Positions 32,599 to 40,501 of a DNA stretch of 40,805 nt are shown here, in pieces. Below the pieces are notes generated by a model that worked only from the letters and a program-made list of their open reading frames with translations, was not told the DNA's origin and did no database searches. How positions within the stretch are numbered: the stretch's first letter is position 1; each line of letters opens with the position of its first letter. This DNA is from CALSMU01 sp963926405 (GTDB lineage Bacteria > Bacteroidota > Bacteroidia > Flavobacteriales_D > Parvicellaceae): assembly GCA_963926405.1 (NCBI GenBank), contig CAWUXI010000057.1:1-40805 (forward strand), written 5' to 3'. The position numbers were made by a program, and so were the translations under genes.

Positions 32599-33126
32599 TT
32601 ATTCACCATGACCGCATTTTCCTTCTTCGCATTTCATTTCTTCAGCTTCCTCACCTTCAGTACCTTCTTCCTCACCGTGGCCACATTTTCCTTCTTCACA
32701 TTTCATGTCCGAACATTTATGTTCAGCACCTTTGTTACAAGTTTTACCTTCAGCTTTACAAGCAGCTTTGCATTCCTCAGAACAAGCTTCTTTAGTACAG
32801 TCAGCAGTACAATGTTTCTTCATGTCTTTTGAGCAGTGCATTTTACAAGCAGCTTTACATTCGTCAGAGTGAGAATCTTCAGTACAGTCTTTAGTACAGA
32901 ATTTTTTACATGCTTCTTTACATTCTTTAGAACATTTTTTGTCACATCCTTTTTTGTCCCCATGTTTACACTCTTTATCTTTAGAACAAGATTTTTCTCC
33001 GTCTTTACCTTCTTTCAATTCTGTTTTTCCATCTGTAGATTCAGTCTCTCCACAAGAAGAGATAGTTGCAGTAGCCAAAACCATTGCTAATAATCCGAAT
33101 CCGAATAATAACTTTTTCATTTTCAT
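32599..33126 (-). CDS. Cysteine-rich lipoprotein ending in two EGKCG motifs
   Basis: A 175-residue exported protein with a lipobox ending at C25 (ATISSC), so it is probably anchored to a membrane. It has 23 cysteines and is very rich in K and E. The middle part repeats units such as ECKAAC, KDC and KHC (residues about 47-130). The end carries two near-identical blocks, MKCEEGKCGHGE, at residues 141-152 and 164-175. EGKCG is the pentapeptide modified in copper-binding HvfA-type peptides, but their partner enzymes HvfB and HvfC are not in this window. A metal-binding or metal-buffering role is likely. It has its own terminator on either side. Not recognised as a named family. Confidence 0.75.
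   Translation of the reverse strand: MKMKKLLFGFGLLAMVLATATISSCGETESTDGKTELKEGKDGEKSCSKDKECKHGDKKGCDKKCSKECKEACKKFCTKDCTEDSHSDECKAACKMHCSKDMKKHCTADCTKEACSEECKAACKAEGKTCNKGAEHKCSDMKCEEGKCGHGEEEGTEGEEAEEMKCEEGKCGHGE
32602..32706 (-). repeat. Tandem-like 36-base repeat coding MKCEEGKCGHGE
   Basis: Two copies at 32671-32706 and 32602-32637 differ at about five positions, all silent by my reading. They encode the two EGKCG blocks and are separated by 33 bases of glutamate-rich sequence. The silent changes suggest that the protein motif is under selection rather than being a recent slip. Confidence 0.8.
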
Positions 33127-33149
33127 GTTGTTTAATTGTTGTATATAAT

Positions 33150-33179
33150 AAAAAAGCCAAGTTTTAGCTTGGCTTTTTT
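33150..33179 (-). terminator. Intrinsic terminator between two cysteine-rich genes
   Basis: A 12-bp stem AAAAAAGCCAAG (33150-33161) / CTTGGCTTTTTT (33168-33179) with a six-base loop. It follows the stop of the 78-residue gene and precedes the start of the lipoprotein gene, so the two are likely transcribed separately or in unequal amounts. Confidence 0.85.
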
Positions 33180-33189
33180 ATCGATTGTT

Positions 33190-33426
33190 TTATTTAGAGC
33201 TAGTTTCAGCCTTTTTAGCACAAACTTTTGCACCTGTCTTTTTGCAACATGCTGTTGTTGCAGCCGCCGCAGTTCCATTAGTGGCTGCCTTCTTTTTGCA
33301 GCAAGATTTTTTAGCGCAAGATTTTTTTGTTTCTGTTTTTGCAACTTCAGTAGTAGCAGTAGTTTGGGCAGAAGCTCCAATTGCCATAAATGCAACAAGT
33401 CCGAATGATAAGATTAATTTTTTCAT
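33190..33426 (-). CDS. Small exported lysine- and cysteine-rich protein
   Basis: A 78-residue protein with a clear signal peptide (residues 1-20, ending GASA before Q). The mature part is about 58 residues, rich in K, A and T, with six cysteines in two clusters (KKSCAKKSCCKKK and TACCKKTGAKVC). This is metallothionein-like in composition, but no named family is recognised. A TTG/TATATTTG promoter lies just upstream and a terminator just downstream, so it is a single-gene unit. It neighbours the larger cysteine-rich lipoprotein, suggesting shared metal or redox duties in the envelope. Confidence 0.68.
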   Translation of the reverse strand: MKKLILSFGLVAFMAIGASAQTTATTEVAKTETKKSCAKKSCCKKKAATNGTAAAATTACCKKTGAKVCAKKAETSSK

Positions 33427-33454
33427 GTATAATGTGTTATATTAATAATTACAT

Positions 33455-33486
33455 CAAATATACATCAAATTAATCAAAAGTTGCAA
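33455..33486 (-). promoter_or_regulatory. Promoter of the small cysteine-rich protein
   Basis: On the minus strand: TTG (33486-33484), 21 bases, TATATTTG (33462-33455), matching the Bacteroidota TTG/TAnnTTTG layout. The -33 end lies inside the 3' end of the psd gene. The expected leader is about 20-25 bases. Confidence 0.55.
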
Positions 33487-34126
33487 GTACAGTTTGACTG
33501 CCAACAACATTTTGATTTATTTTAACATTTATTGTGCTTTGTAAAGGAATGAAAACATCTATTCTAGATCCAAATTTAATAAATCCAGCTTCTTTATCTT
33601 GGCGAACTTCTTCTCCTTCTTTTCCAAAATAAACAATCCTTCTAGCTACTGCTCCTGCAATCTGCCTGAATAAAATTTGCCTACCTTCTTTGTCTTCAAC
33701 TACTATAGTGGTTCTTTCATTCTCTGTAGATGATTTTGGGTGCCACGCGACTAAATATTTTCCGGGGTGATATTTAAAATATTTTACAATTCCATTAATA
33801 GGGTACCACTGACAGTGCACATTTAAGGGGGACATAAATATGCTAATCTGTGTATACTTATCATTTAAATACTCAGTTTCTTGCACCTCTTCTATTACAA
33901 CTACCTTTCCATCTGAGGGCGCAAGTATTTTATTGCCATCAATCGTTACAGTTCTTTTTGGAACTCTAAAAAAGGATACGATCAGATAGAAGAAAATAAC
34001 AGAAGCACCTACCAATATTGACCATATCCAGGCAATAGGAATGAAATAGATGAGCACAAAATCTAATCCTGCTAGAAGCAAGAAAAAGAATGTGATGATT
34101 TTAAAACCTTCGTTGTGGATTTTCAT
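33470..34126 (-). CDS. psd: Phosphatidylserine decarboxylase family protein
   Basis: A 218-residue short-form decarboxylase that makes phosphatidylethanolamine. Two N-terminal membrane helices (about residues 10-50) precede the catalytic domain. FRVPKR, APSDGKVV (69-76), MSPLNVH (98-104) and WHPKSSTENERTT are family motifs. The self-cleavage site that forms the pyruvoyl group is G186-S187 in KFGSRIDVFIP. It follows cdsA with 28 bases between, so phospholipid synthesis genes are grouped: cdsA makes CDP-diacylglycerol and this enzyme acts two steps later. The phosphatidylserine synthase is not in the window. Confidence 0.9.
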   Translation of the reverse strand: MKIHNEGFKIITFFFLLLAGLDFVLIYFIPIAWIWSILVGASVIFFYLIVSFFRVPKRTVTIDGNKILAPSDGKVVVIEEVQETEYLNDKYTQISIFMSPLNVHCQWYPINGIVKYFKYHPGKYLVAWHPKSSTENERTTIVVEDKEGRQILFRQIAGAVARRIVYFGKEGEEVRQDKEAGFIKFGSRIDVFIPLQSTINVKINQNVVGSQTVLATFD

Positions 34127-34154
34127 GTAATTTAATTATGGTTGAATATTTAAC

Positions 34155-34994
34155 TTATATTAAAGCGACAATATGTAAGTATGCCACTACAAATGGTGCG
34201 GAAAATAAAACGCCGTCAAACCTGTCTAATATACCTCCATGTCCTGGAAGAATATTTCCTGAGTCTTTTACACCAGTGCTTCTTTTTATTTGGGATTCTG
34301 TTAAGTCTCCCAGTGTTCCAAATACTACAATTAGCAATGAGCAAGCCATCCAATGCAGAATAGAACTCTCCGTAAAATATGCAAATAAAAATCCTGTACC
34401 CAATGCAATAACAGCTCCTCCAGCAGCTCCTTCCCATGTTTTGTTGGGTGAAATTCGTTCGAATAATTTTGTTTTACCAAAAGTAGAGCCAGCTAAATAC
34501 GCCCCCGTGTCACTTGCCCATTGAATTACAAAAAAGCCCAATAGAAAAACGTAATCATATTTACCGTCGATCTCCAAAACTTTATCGTATGGAGAGCTAT
34601 AAGCGAAAAAATTTAGGATTGAAAATGGGATAACGACGTACATTACTCCCATTACAGAAAAGGCAAAGTTTGTTACCGGTGTTTCACTCTCTCGAAAGAG
34701 TTCGATTATTACCAGCAAAACCAACAATGGGAAGATGAAGAGTAAGTAAGATGAGTTGCAAGGGTTAAAACTAAAAGAGACTATGATTCCATAAATTAGG
34801 CCGCCAACAACAGAAGAGATACTTTTTTTGGGCTTAAAGCCGCCTTTTTCCATGAGTTTAAAAAACTCAAGCAAGCCAAGTATTGAGATAACGAAAAAGA
34901 GCCCTGCTACGGAATATTTATTCCAAACAATGGCTCCAAGCAATACTGCAACAAATACCGCTCCGGTGATTGCTCTTGTTAGTAATTCCTTCAA
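34155..34994 (-). CDS. cdsA: Phosphatidate cytidylyltransferase
   Basis: A 279-residue polytopic inner membrane enzyme making CDP-diacylglycerol from CTP and phosphatidate. About eight hydrophobic helices are visible. The family signature, S-x3-KR-x4-KD-x-G-x2-LPGHGGILDRFD, spans residues 234-260, and WASDTGAYLAGSTFG with ISPNKTWEGAAGG are the other conserved loops. Length is normal. It starts only 6 bases after the ftsH stop, and psd follows, forming an rsfS-ftsH-cdsA-psd gene series on the minus strand. Confidence 0.93.
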   Translation of the reverse strand: MKELLTRAITGAVFVAVLLGAIVWNKYSVAGLFFVISILGLLEFFKLMEKGGFKPKKSISSVVGGLIYGIIVSFSFNPCNSSYLLFIFPLLVLLVIIELFRESETPVTNFAFSVMGVMYVVIPFSILNFFAYSSPYDKVLEIDGKYDYVFLLGFFVIQWASDTGAYLAGSTFGKTKLFERISPNKTWEGAAGGAVIALGTGFLFAYFTESSILHWMACSLLIVVFGTLGDLTESQIKRSTGVKDSGNILPGHGGILDRFDGVLFSAPFVVAYLHIVALI

Positions 34995-35000
34995 ATTTGT

Positions 35001-37109
35001 TTAATTGGTTTCCCCTTTTGGTTTAGATTCACTTTTGTCATCAGAATCATTTCCTTCAGGTTTTATTTCATCCTTCAAAACAGTGTCAGCAGAAAGCTTT
35101 TCTTGCTTAACATCTTCTTTTTTTACTGCTGAGGTTGCTTTGGAAGCTTTCGGTAATTTAACTTCAGAAACTATCTTCGCTTCTTCAGATGTGTCCTTTT
35201 CTCCCCAAGCTCTTTTTCCAAAAACAGCTTCTAAATCGTCTTTAAATATCACCTCTTTCTCTAATAGTTTGTCTGCTAATAAATTTAGCTTATCCTTGTT
35301 TTTTTCCAAAAGCTTTATAGCTCTTTGATATTGCTCTTCGATCATGTTCTTTACTTCATCATCAATTATCTTTGCAGTGTCATCGCTATAAGGCTTAGAA
35401 AAACCATAACCATCCCCTTGAGAATTATAATAGGATACATTTCCAACCTTTTCATTCAAGCCATAAATGGTAACCATTGCTGTAGCTGTTTTGGTTACTT
35501 TTTCTAAATCGCTTAACGCTCCAGTAGAAATCTTTCCAAAAGTTACTAGCTCTGCAGCTCTGCCACCTAAAGCGGCACACATTTCATCAAGCAGTTGTTC
35601 GGTGGTAGTAATTTGTCTCTCCTCTGGCAAATACCAAGCAGCGCCTAAGCTTTTCCCCCTTGGAACTATAGTAACCTTCACAAGTGGATTAGCATGCTCA
35701 ACCATCCAACTAACAGTAGCGTGACCAGCTTCATGTATTGCAATTGCTCTTTTTTCTGCTTTGGAAATGATTTTATTTTTCTTTTCCAATCCGCCAATAA
35801 TCCGATCAACTGCATCTAAAAAGTCCTGTTTTCCAACTTGCTTTTTATCATGCCTAGCAGCAATTAGTGCTGCTTCGTTACAAATGTTTGCAATGTCAGC
35901 TCCGCTAAAACCAGGGGTTTGTTTCGCTAAAAAGTCAATGTCAAGATCTTTCACTTTTTTAAGCGGCTTTAAGTGAACATCGAAGATTGCTCTTCGCTCA
36001 TTTAAATCTGGCATATCAACATAAATTTGTCTATCAAAACGCCCAGCTCTCAATAATGCTTTATCTAAAACATCAGCTCTGTTGGTCGCAGCAAGAATAA
36101 TAACACCATTGTTCGTTCCAAAACCATCCATTTCAGTTAAAAGTTGATTTAGTGTATTTTCTCTTTCATCATTTGATCCCATATTAGGATTCTTGCCTCT
36201 GGCTCTGCCAATAGCATCAATTTCATCAATAAAGATTATACTTGGAGCTTTCTCCTTGGCTTGTTTGAATAGGTCTCTAACTCTAGAGGCCCCAACTCCA
36301 ACAAACATTTCAACGAAGTCTGAACCAGAAAGAGAAAAGAATGGAACTTCAGCTTCTCCAGCAACAGCTTTTGCTAATAGTGTTTTTCCTGTCCCAGGAG
36401 GTCCTACTAGTAATGCCCCTTTCGGTATTTTTGCTCCTAAATCAGTATATTTTTTCGGTTTTTTAAGAAATTCGACAATTTCTTGAATTTCTTCTTTAGC
36501 TTCTACTAAACCTGCTACATCTTTAAAACTAACATTGGTGCTTTTTCCTTTTCCAAATACTTGAGCTTTTGATTTTCCAATGTTAAAGATTTGACTTCCG
36601 CCTCCTCCAGCACCACCACCAACGCGTTTCATAATGAATACCCAAACAACAACCATGATTGCAATAAAGATTAACCAACTAAAGAGTTCTCTCCCATAGT
36701 TTTCTTCTTTAACAGCACGAATCTCTATTTGATATTGTGTTTTCCAAATGGTAATGTCATCCTTTAGAACTTCATCATTCAGAATAGTAAAGTAGTAATG
36801 AGGACCTTTGTTACTGCCGCCAAATAGGCTTTTGTCATCAAGTTTTTTATGAACTTCATCATTTAGTGATTCTTGTTTAATGTAGATTCTTACAATTTCC
36901 TTATTGACAATCTCAAGTTTATCAACTTGATCTTTTTCCAACATCTGAGTTGTGAACTTTTGCTGGGTAATTTCTCTTACTCCTCCGTCCCAATTGAATA
37001 GGTTGATTGAAATAAGAATAACGGCTATAATAGCATATATCCAATAGAAGTTAAATGCTGGTTTTTTTTCTTTGCTATTCGTAGTTTTTTTTGGTTGCTT
37101 GTTAGCCAT
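35001..37109 (-). CDS. ftsH: ATP-dependent zinc metalloprotease FtsH
   Basis: A 702-residue membrane protease that degrades misfolded membrane proteins and selected regulators. Membrane helices lie at about 22-39 and 145-161, with the small periplasmic domain between. Walker A GPPGTGKT is at 236-243, Walker B FIDEIDAIG at 293-301, the second region of homology at 343-360 (NRADVLDKALLRAGRFDR), and the zinc site HEAGH at 459-463. After about residue 645 the tail is long, charged and low in complexity (K, S, D, E), as in other Bacteroidota versions. It is 58 bases after rsfS and 6 bases before cdsA. Confidence 0.97.
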   Translation of the reverse strand: MANKQPKKTTNSKEKKPAFNFYWIYAIIAVILISINLFNWDGGVREITQQKFTTQMLEKDQVDKLEIVNKEIVRIYIKQESLNDEVHKKLDDKSLFGGSNKGPHYYFTILNDEVLKDDITIWKTQYQIEIRAVKEENYGRELFSWLIFIAIMVVVWVFIMKRVGGGAGGGGSQIFNIGKSKAQVFGKGKSTNVSFKDVAGLVEAKEEIQEIVEFLKKPKKYTDLGAKIPKGALLVGPPGTGKTLLAKAVAGEAEVPFFSLSGSDFVEMFVGVGASRVRDLFKQAKEKAPSIIFIDEIDAIGRARGKNPNMGSNDERENTLNQLLTEMDGFGTNNGVIILAATNRADVLDKALLRAGRFDRQIYVDMPDLNERRAIFDVHLKPLKKVKDLDIDFLAKQTPGFSGADIANICNEAALIAARHDKKQVGKQDFLDAVDRIIGGLEKKNKIISKAEKRAIAIHEAGHATVSWMVEHANPLVKVTIVPRGKSLGAAWYLPEERQITTTEQLLDEMCAALGGRAAELVTFGKISTGALSDLEKVTKTATAMVTIYGLNEKVGNVSYYNSQGDGYGFSKPYSDDTAKIIDDEVKNMIEEQYQRAIKLLEKNKDKLNLLADKLLEKEVIFKDDLEAVFGKRAWGEKDTSEEAKIVSEVKLPKASKATSAVKKEDVKQEKLSADTVLKDEIKPEGNDSDDKSESKPKGETN

Positions 37110-37167
37110 TTTAATATTTTTTCAAGGATATAGTTTGTTCTGATTATTTATGACGAACCAAACCAAA

Positions 37168-37545
37168 TTATATTGTAACTTCTTCAATCTTTTCTATTTG
37201 AGCATCTCCCCAAAGACCTTCAATGTTGTAAAACTCTCTAGCATCACTATAAAAGACATGTGCAACGACATCCACATAGTCTAATAATATCCATTCCGCA
37301 TTTGTTTTACCTTCTTGATGCCAAGGCTTTTGATTAATGTCTTTTAGAGTGGTTTCAGCTATTGACCTTGATATTGCTTCAACTTGAGTTGAAGAGTTAC
37401 CATGACAAATAACGAAAAAATCAGTTACCGCACTTGGTATTTTTCTTAAATCCACACAAACGATATCGTTAGCCTTTACCTCTTGCATTCCTTTTACTAT
37501 TGCTTCTTTCAAAGCTTTAGAGCTTATGTTTTTAGTTACTTTCAT
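37168..37545 (-). CDS. rsfS: Ribosome silencing factor
   Basis: A 125-residue RsfS/Iojap protein that binds uL14 on the large ribosomal subunit and blocks subunit joining in starvation. DIVCVDLRKIPSAVTDFFVICHG, seen as DLRKIPSAVTDFFVICHG (about 31-48), and KPWHQEGKTNAEWILLDYVDVVAHVF, seen as AEWILLDYVDVVAHVF, are the hallmark segments. The ATG at 37545 is preferred over an upstream in-frame TTG at 37572, because a TAnnTTTG box sits over that TTG. It is divergent from birA and heads the ftsH-cdsA-psd series. Confidence 0.92.
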   Translation of the reverse strand: MKVTKNISSKALKEAIVKGMQEVKANDIVCVDLRKIPSAVTDFFVICHGNSSTQVEAISRSIAETTLKDINQKPWHQEGKTNAEWILLDYVDVVAHVFYSDAREFYNIEGLWGDAQIEKIEEVTI

Positions 37546-37569
37546 TAAATGAAATAAATTTTTGTCCGG

Positions 37570-37577
37570 CAAAAGTA
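37570..37577 (-). promoter_or_regulatory. Candidate -7 promoter box for rsfS
   Basis: TACTTTTG on the minus strand is an exact TAnnTTTG match, 25 bases before the rsfS ATG. The -33 element is unclear. A small hairpin (TCCCT/AGGGA, 37596-37611) lies further into the divergent region towards birA. Confidence 0.48.
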
Positions 37578-37631
37578 AATAATTCTTAATTAGAATCCCT
37601 TATTTTAGGGAATTATCAGCACCTTAGAGAA

Positions 37632-38384
37632 TTGCTAGAAACATTGTACATAGGAAAAAATATTATTGAATTAGAGATAGTTGATTCAACAAATAATTAT
37701 GCATCTGCATTAGTTTCAAAAAAGGAGGCGCTGGAAGGCACGGTTGTAATTGCTCATTTTCAAGATGAAGGAAAGGGGCAAAGAGGTAACGTATGGTCAT
37801 CTGAACCTGGTAAGAACCTTACTTTTTCATTGGTTCTTAAACCTAAAAAAGTCGATCCAAGTGAAGCATTTATAATTAGTAAATTAGTTTCGCTAGCAAT
37901 ATGCAAATATTTAGAAACGGTGATAGCGGAAGATGTTTTTATAAAATGGCCTAATGATATTTATGTTGGGCAAAAGAAAATTTGCGGTATTCTAATTGAA
38001 AACCAATTTAAAGGAAAAAATTTCGTGTGTGCAATAGTTGGAATTGGGCTGAATGTAAATCAATCTAATTTTCACAATTTATCTCGAGTTACAAGCTTGC
38101 TGCTTGAATTAAAGAAAGAATTGGAATTAAGGTCAGTATTAGATGACCTTCTGAAAAGTATAGAAATCTGTTATTTGCGGTTTCAAAGAGACGGTGCTGC
38201 CTCTATACATGAAGAATATCTTTCGAATTTACTATTTATATATGAAATGCGCAGGTATAAAACTTCACAAGGAGAAATTATAGGGAAAATTGCAAATGTC
38301 CTATCAAATGGTCAAGTAGAAATTGAAACAGAAGATGGCCAGCTGTTGAATTTCGATATTAAGGAATTAGAGTTTGTTTTTTAA
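37632..38384 (+). CDS. birA: Biotin--[acetyl-CoA-carboxylase] ligase
   Basis: A 250-residue biotin protein ligase that attaches biotin to the carboxyl carrier protein. Family motifs: VDSTNNYA (17-24), FQDEGKGQRGNVWSSEPGKN (starting at about residue 43, the biotinyl-AMP loop), KWPNDIYVGQKKICGILIEN, and GIGLNVN. There is no N-terminal DNA-binding domain, so it is a ligase only (class I), not a repressor. The start is not ATG: TTG at 37632 or TTG at 37644 are the only options near the fold start. A C-terminal SH3-like domain is present (GEIIGKIANVLSNGQVEIET). Confidence 0.9.
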   Translation: MLETLYIGKNIIELEIVDSTNNYASALVSKKEALEGTVVIAHFQDEGKGQRGNVWSSEPGKNLTFSLVLKPKKVDPSEAFIISKLVSLAICKYLETVIAEDVFIKWPNDIYVGQKKICGILIENQFKGKNFVCAIVGIGLNVNQSNFHNLSRVTSLLLELKKELELRSVLDDLLKSIEICYLRFQRDGAASIHEEYLSNLLFIYEMRRYKTSQGEIIGKIANVLSNGQVEIETEDGQLLNFDIKELEFVF

Positions 38385-38424
38385 GTAAGTTTGTTTCAGT
38401 AAAAAGAGTCTTTAAATTTTAAAT

Positions 38425-38832
38425 CTAAACTTGTTCTTTTACTTTAACTAATCTATCAGCCATGTAGTTAAATAAGTTGTTTAGTGGTTTTTCCACCATC
38501 ATTTTTAAGAATGGATTGATGTCAGCTTCACACAATAGTTGTGCATCACAAGTGCCATCTGACTCCGTTAGAATAATGTTTAAAGAAAACGAAAATGGAG
38601 AATTTTCACCACTTACCAAATGGATTTCGTTAGGGGGTAATCCATTTTTGTAAATAAGTGTTAGTTTATACGTCTTTTGGATTTTGAATGAACATTTTTT
38701 CTCGTCGGACTCCCAATTAGAAATTTTATCTTTTGGTAAAAGTAATTCGTAGTTATTTAAATCATTTAGAAACGTATAGCACTCTTCTGCACTGCAAGCT
38801 ACATTTACTTTTTTACTTTCTATTTTAGTCAT
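38425..38832 (-). CDS. SRPBCC (START-like) family protein
   Basis: A 135-residue protein of the helix-grip fold. The N-terminal strand and helix (VNVACSAEECYTFLNDLNNYELLLP), central strands and a long C-terminal helix (NPFLKMMVEKPLNNLFNYMADRLVKVKEQ in part) are typical of the polyketide-cyclase/Coq10-like group seen in Bacteroidota next to pyrE. It binds a hydrophobic ligand in the family at large; no enzyme activity is shown. It follows pyrE with 24 bases between, so it is probably co-transcribed, and is convergent with birA. No terminator is visible. Confidence 0.78.
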   Translation of the reverse strand: MTKIESKKVNVACSAEECYTFLNDLNNYELLLPKDKISNWESDEKKCSFKIQKTYKLTLIYKNGLPPNEIHLVSGENSPFSFSLNIILTESDGTCDAQLLCEADINPFLKMMVEKPLNNLFNYMADRLVKVKEQV

Positions 38833-38856
38833 GCTATAAAGTTCTAAGGTCTAAAG

Positions 38857-39501
38857 TTAATTCTGTTTCCAAGTAGATGGACTTGTTCTCCATTCTTTAA
38901 GAGAAGTAATGTCATTTTCATTAATGTAATTTGAGCCTGTAGCTTGCTTTAATAGGGAAGTGTAGTCACTTAAAGTAGCTAATTTACAATTAGCCTCTTT
39001 AAAATTGCCCTGAGCAATTCCAAAACCATAAGTAAAGATAGCGGCCATTCCTTTTACCGTACATCCAATTTCTCTAATGGCTTCTAAAGCATCGAGGCTG
39101 CTTTTACCCGAAGATACTAAATCTTCAACAATTACAACATTTTGACTAGAATCTAAAACTCCTTCAACTTTGTTTTGAAGACCATGTCCTTTAGTAGAAG
39201 ATCGAACATATACAAACGGAACACCCATTTCTTCAGCTACCAATGCACCAATTGCAATACCTCCAGTAGCAACTCCTGCTATTACATCAGGCTTACCGTA
39301 AGTTTCTTCAATCATCTCAACAAATTGTTGCCGTATATAGGTTCTTATTTTAGGGTAAGACAATATTTTTCTATTGTCACAATATATTGGTGATTTCCAT
39401 CCAGACGCCCATGTAAAGGGATCGTTGGGCTGTAATTTAATCGCCTTGATTTGTAACAAAAATTCTGCTACTTTTAACCCGCATTCTTTATTATTAAACA
39501 T
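38857..39501 (-). CDS. pyrE: Orotate phosphoribosyltransferase
   Basis: A 214-residue enzyme that couples orotate to PRPP to form OMP in pyrimidine synthesis. The substrate-binding part WASGWKSPIYCDNRKILSYP (31-50), GVATGGIAIGALVAEEMGVP (76-95) and the PRPP loop VVIVEDLVSSGKS (122-134) are complete, as is VRSSTKGHG. Standard length. Divergent from the NUDIX gene with only 8 bases between the starts, so its promoter must lie in the NUDIX coding sequence, or the two are controlled together. Confidence 0.95.
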   Translation of the reverse strand: MFNNKECGLKVAEFLLQIKAIKLQPNDPFTWASGWKSPIYCDNRKILSYPKIRTYIRQQFVEMIEETYGKPDVIAGVATGGIAIGALVAEEMGVPFVYVRSSTKGHGLQNKVEGVLDSSQNVVIVEDLVSSGKSSLDALEAIREIGCTVKGMAAIFTYGFGIAQGNFKEANCKLATLSDYTSLLKQATGSNYINENDITSLKEWRTSPSTWKQN

Positions 39502-39509
39502 GGCAGCAA

Positions 39510-40133
39510 ATGTATAAAGTTTTTATCAAGAACAAGCCACTATTCTTCATTGAAAATGATGAAGATATTTCAACATTGGATTCTCAATTTGTGTATTCGT
39601 GTAATAATAAGGAGGATAGAGAAATAGTTTTAGATAAGCATTCCTCTTCGAAGGGCAATATATATGTGCAAGGAGACAGTTTTGATGAAGTGTGGAAATT
39701 ATTTTTTGGCAGCTATAAAACAGTTCCGGCTGCCGGCGGTGTAGTCACGAATAATAAAAATCAAGTTCTTTTTATTTTTAGAAATGGTTTTTGGGATTTA
39801 CCAAAAGGAAAAGTGGAAGATGGAGAAGCAATTGAAATTGCTGCAATAAGAGAAGTGGAAGAAGAATGTGGAATCAAAAGTCCAATTATAGAAAAGAAAT
39901 TATTGGTTACGTACCACACATATGATACTTATGGAGAAAACTGTATAAAACTGACCCATTGGTATTTAATGCAATATGATGGTGATGAAGTCTTGTTGCC
40001 GCAAACCGAAGAAGGTATTGCAAAAGTAGAATGGGTAAAACAAGAAGATGTAGAAAGTAAACTTTCGAATACTTTTGGTTCCATTGTGGACGTAATTGGA
40101 ACTTTTAAGAATAATAAAAGAGTAGTTTTATAA
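39510..40133 (+). CDS. NUDIX hydrolase
   Basis: A 207-residue protein with a clear Nudix box GKVEDGEAIEIAAIREVEEECGI at about residues 100-122 (quoted: GKVEDGE then REVEEECGI), which hydrolyses a nucleoside diphosphate linked to another group. The first 70 residues are an extra N-terminal region (MYKVFIKNKPLFFIENDEDI) that is common in Bacteroidota NUDIX proteins next to pyrE. The substrate is unknown; the closeness to pyrimidine synthesis could point to nucleotide clean-up. A possible promoter (TTG then TACTTTTA at 39469-39476) lies within pyrE. Confidence 0.88.
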   Translation: MYKVFIKNKPLFFIENDEDISTLDSQFVYSCNNKEDREIVLDKHSSSKGNIYVQGDSFDEVWKLFFGSYKTVPAAGGVVTNNKNQVLFIFRNGFWDLPKGKVEDGEAIEIAAIREVEEECGIKSPIIEKKLLVTYHTYDTYGENCIKLTHWYLMQYDGDEVLLPQTEEGIAKVEWVKQEDVESKLSNTFGSIVDVIGTFKNNKRVVL

Positions 40134-40147
40134 TCTAATTAGTTAGA

Positions 40148-40501
40148 ATGTATATAAAAGTAATCAGTTGTCATAAAGCTCCAAGTGGAGGCGTTATTGT
40201 AGAATTGCAAATAGATCAAGAAGGTTTAAAGGCAAATAGCGTTTTATCCTCCTCCAATTCAGGTAAAAGATGGAAGGTAGAGAGTAGAGTGTTGTACAGC
40301 GCTTTTAGAGAAGTTCACAAAAGGTTTCCTTTTGAAAAAATACAAGTTATTCGAGTAGATCTTTCAGGTGAAAATAAAGAAAAATTGAAATTAGAAATGT
40401 GTGCTAATGAGAATAAGAAAATATTTCAATATTACATTAAAGGAGACCGCCACAAAGAGGCGCCAGCGGTGGGTGAAACGCTTTTATGCGCGGGCTATTA
40501 A
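40148..40501 (+). CDS. Small protein of unknown function
   Basis: A 117-residue protein that I do not recognise. It begins MYIKVISCHKAPSGGVIVEL, has no signal peptide or membrane helix, and looks like a mixed alpha/beta cytoplasmic protein with basic surface patches. It starts 14 bases after the NUDIX stop and is probably in the same transcript. There is a conserved-looking end (APAVGETLLCAGY). Its codon use does not stand out from its neighbours, so I take it as real. Confidence 0.6.
   Translation: MYIKVISCHKAPSGGVIVELQIDQEGLKANSVLSSSNSGKRWKVESRVLYSAFREVHKRFPFEKIQVIRVDLSGENKEKLKLEMCANENKKIFQYYIKGDRHKEAPAVGETLLCAGY

Noticed and set aside
32551..33148. Plus-strand open frames rich in F, S and T opposite the cysteine-rich lipoprotein
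   Set aside because: They are the antisense of a repetitive K/E/C-rich gene, which removes stops by composition. They have no start signal, and the minus-strand gene has a lipobox and its own terminators.
33132..33445. Several overlapping frames on both strands around the 78-residue cysteine-rich gene
   Set aside because: Only the 33190-33426 minus-strand frame has a signal peptide, a promoter box and a terminator; the others are low-complexity shadows.
35005..36486. Plus-strand open frames opposite ftsH
   Set aside because: ftsH is complete and conserved on the other strand; these frames have no recognisable protein features.
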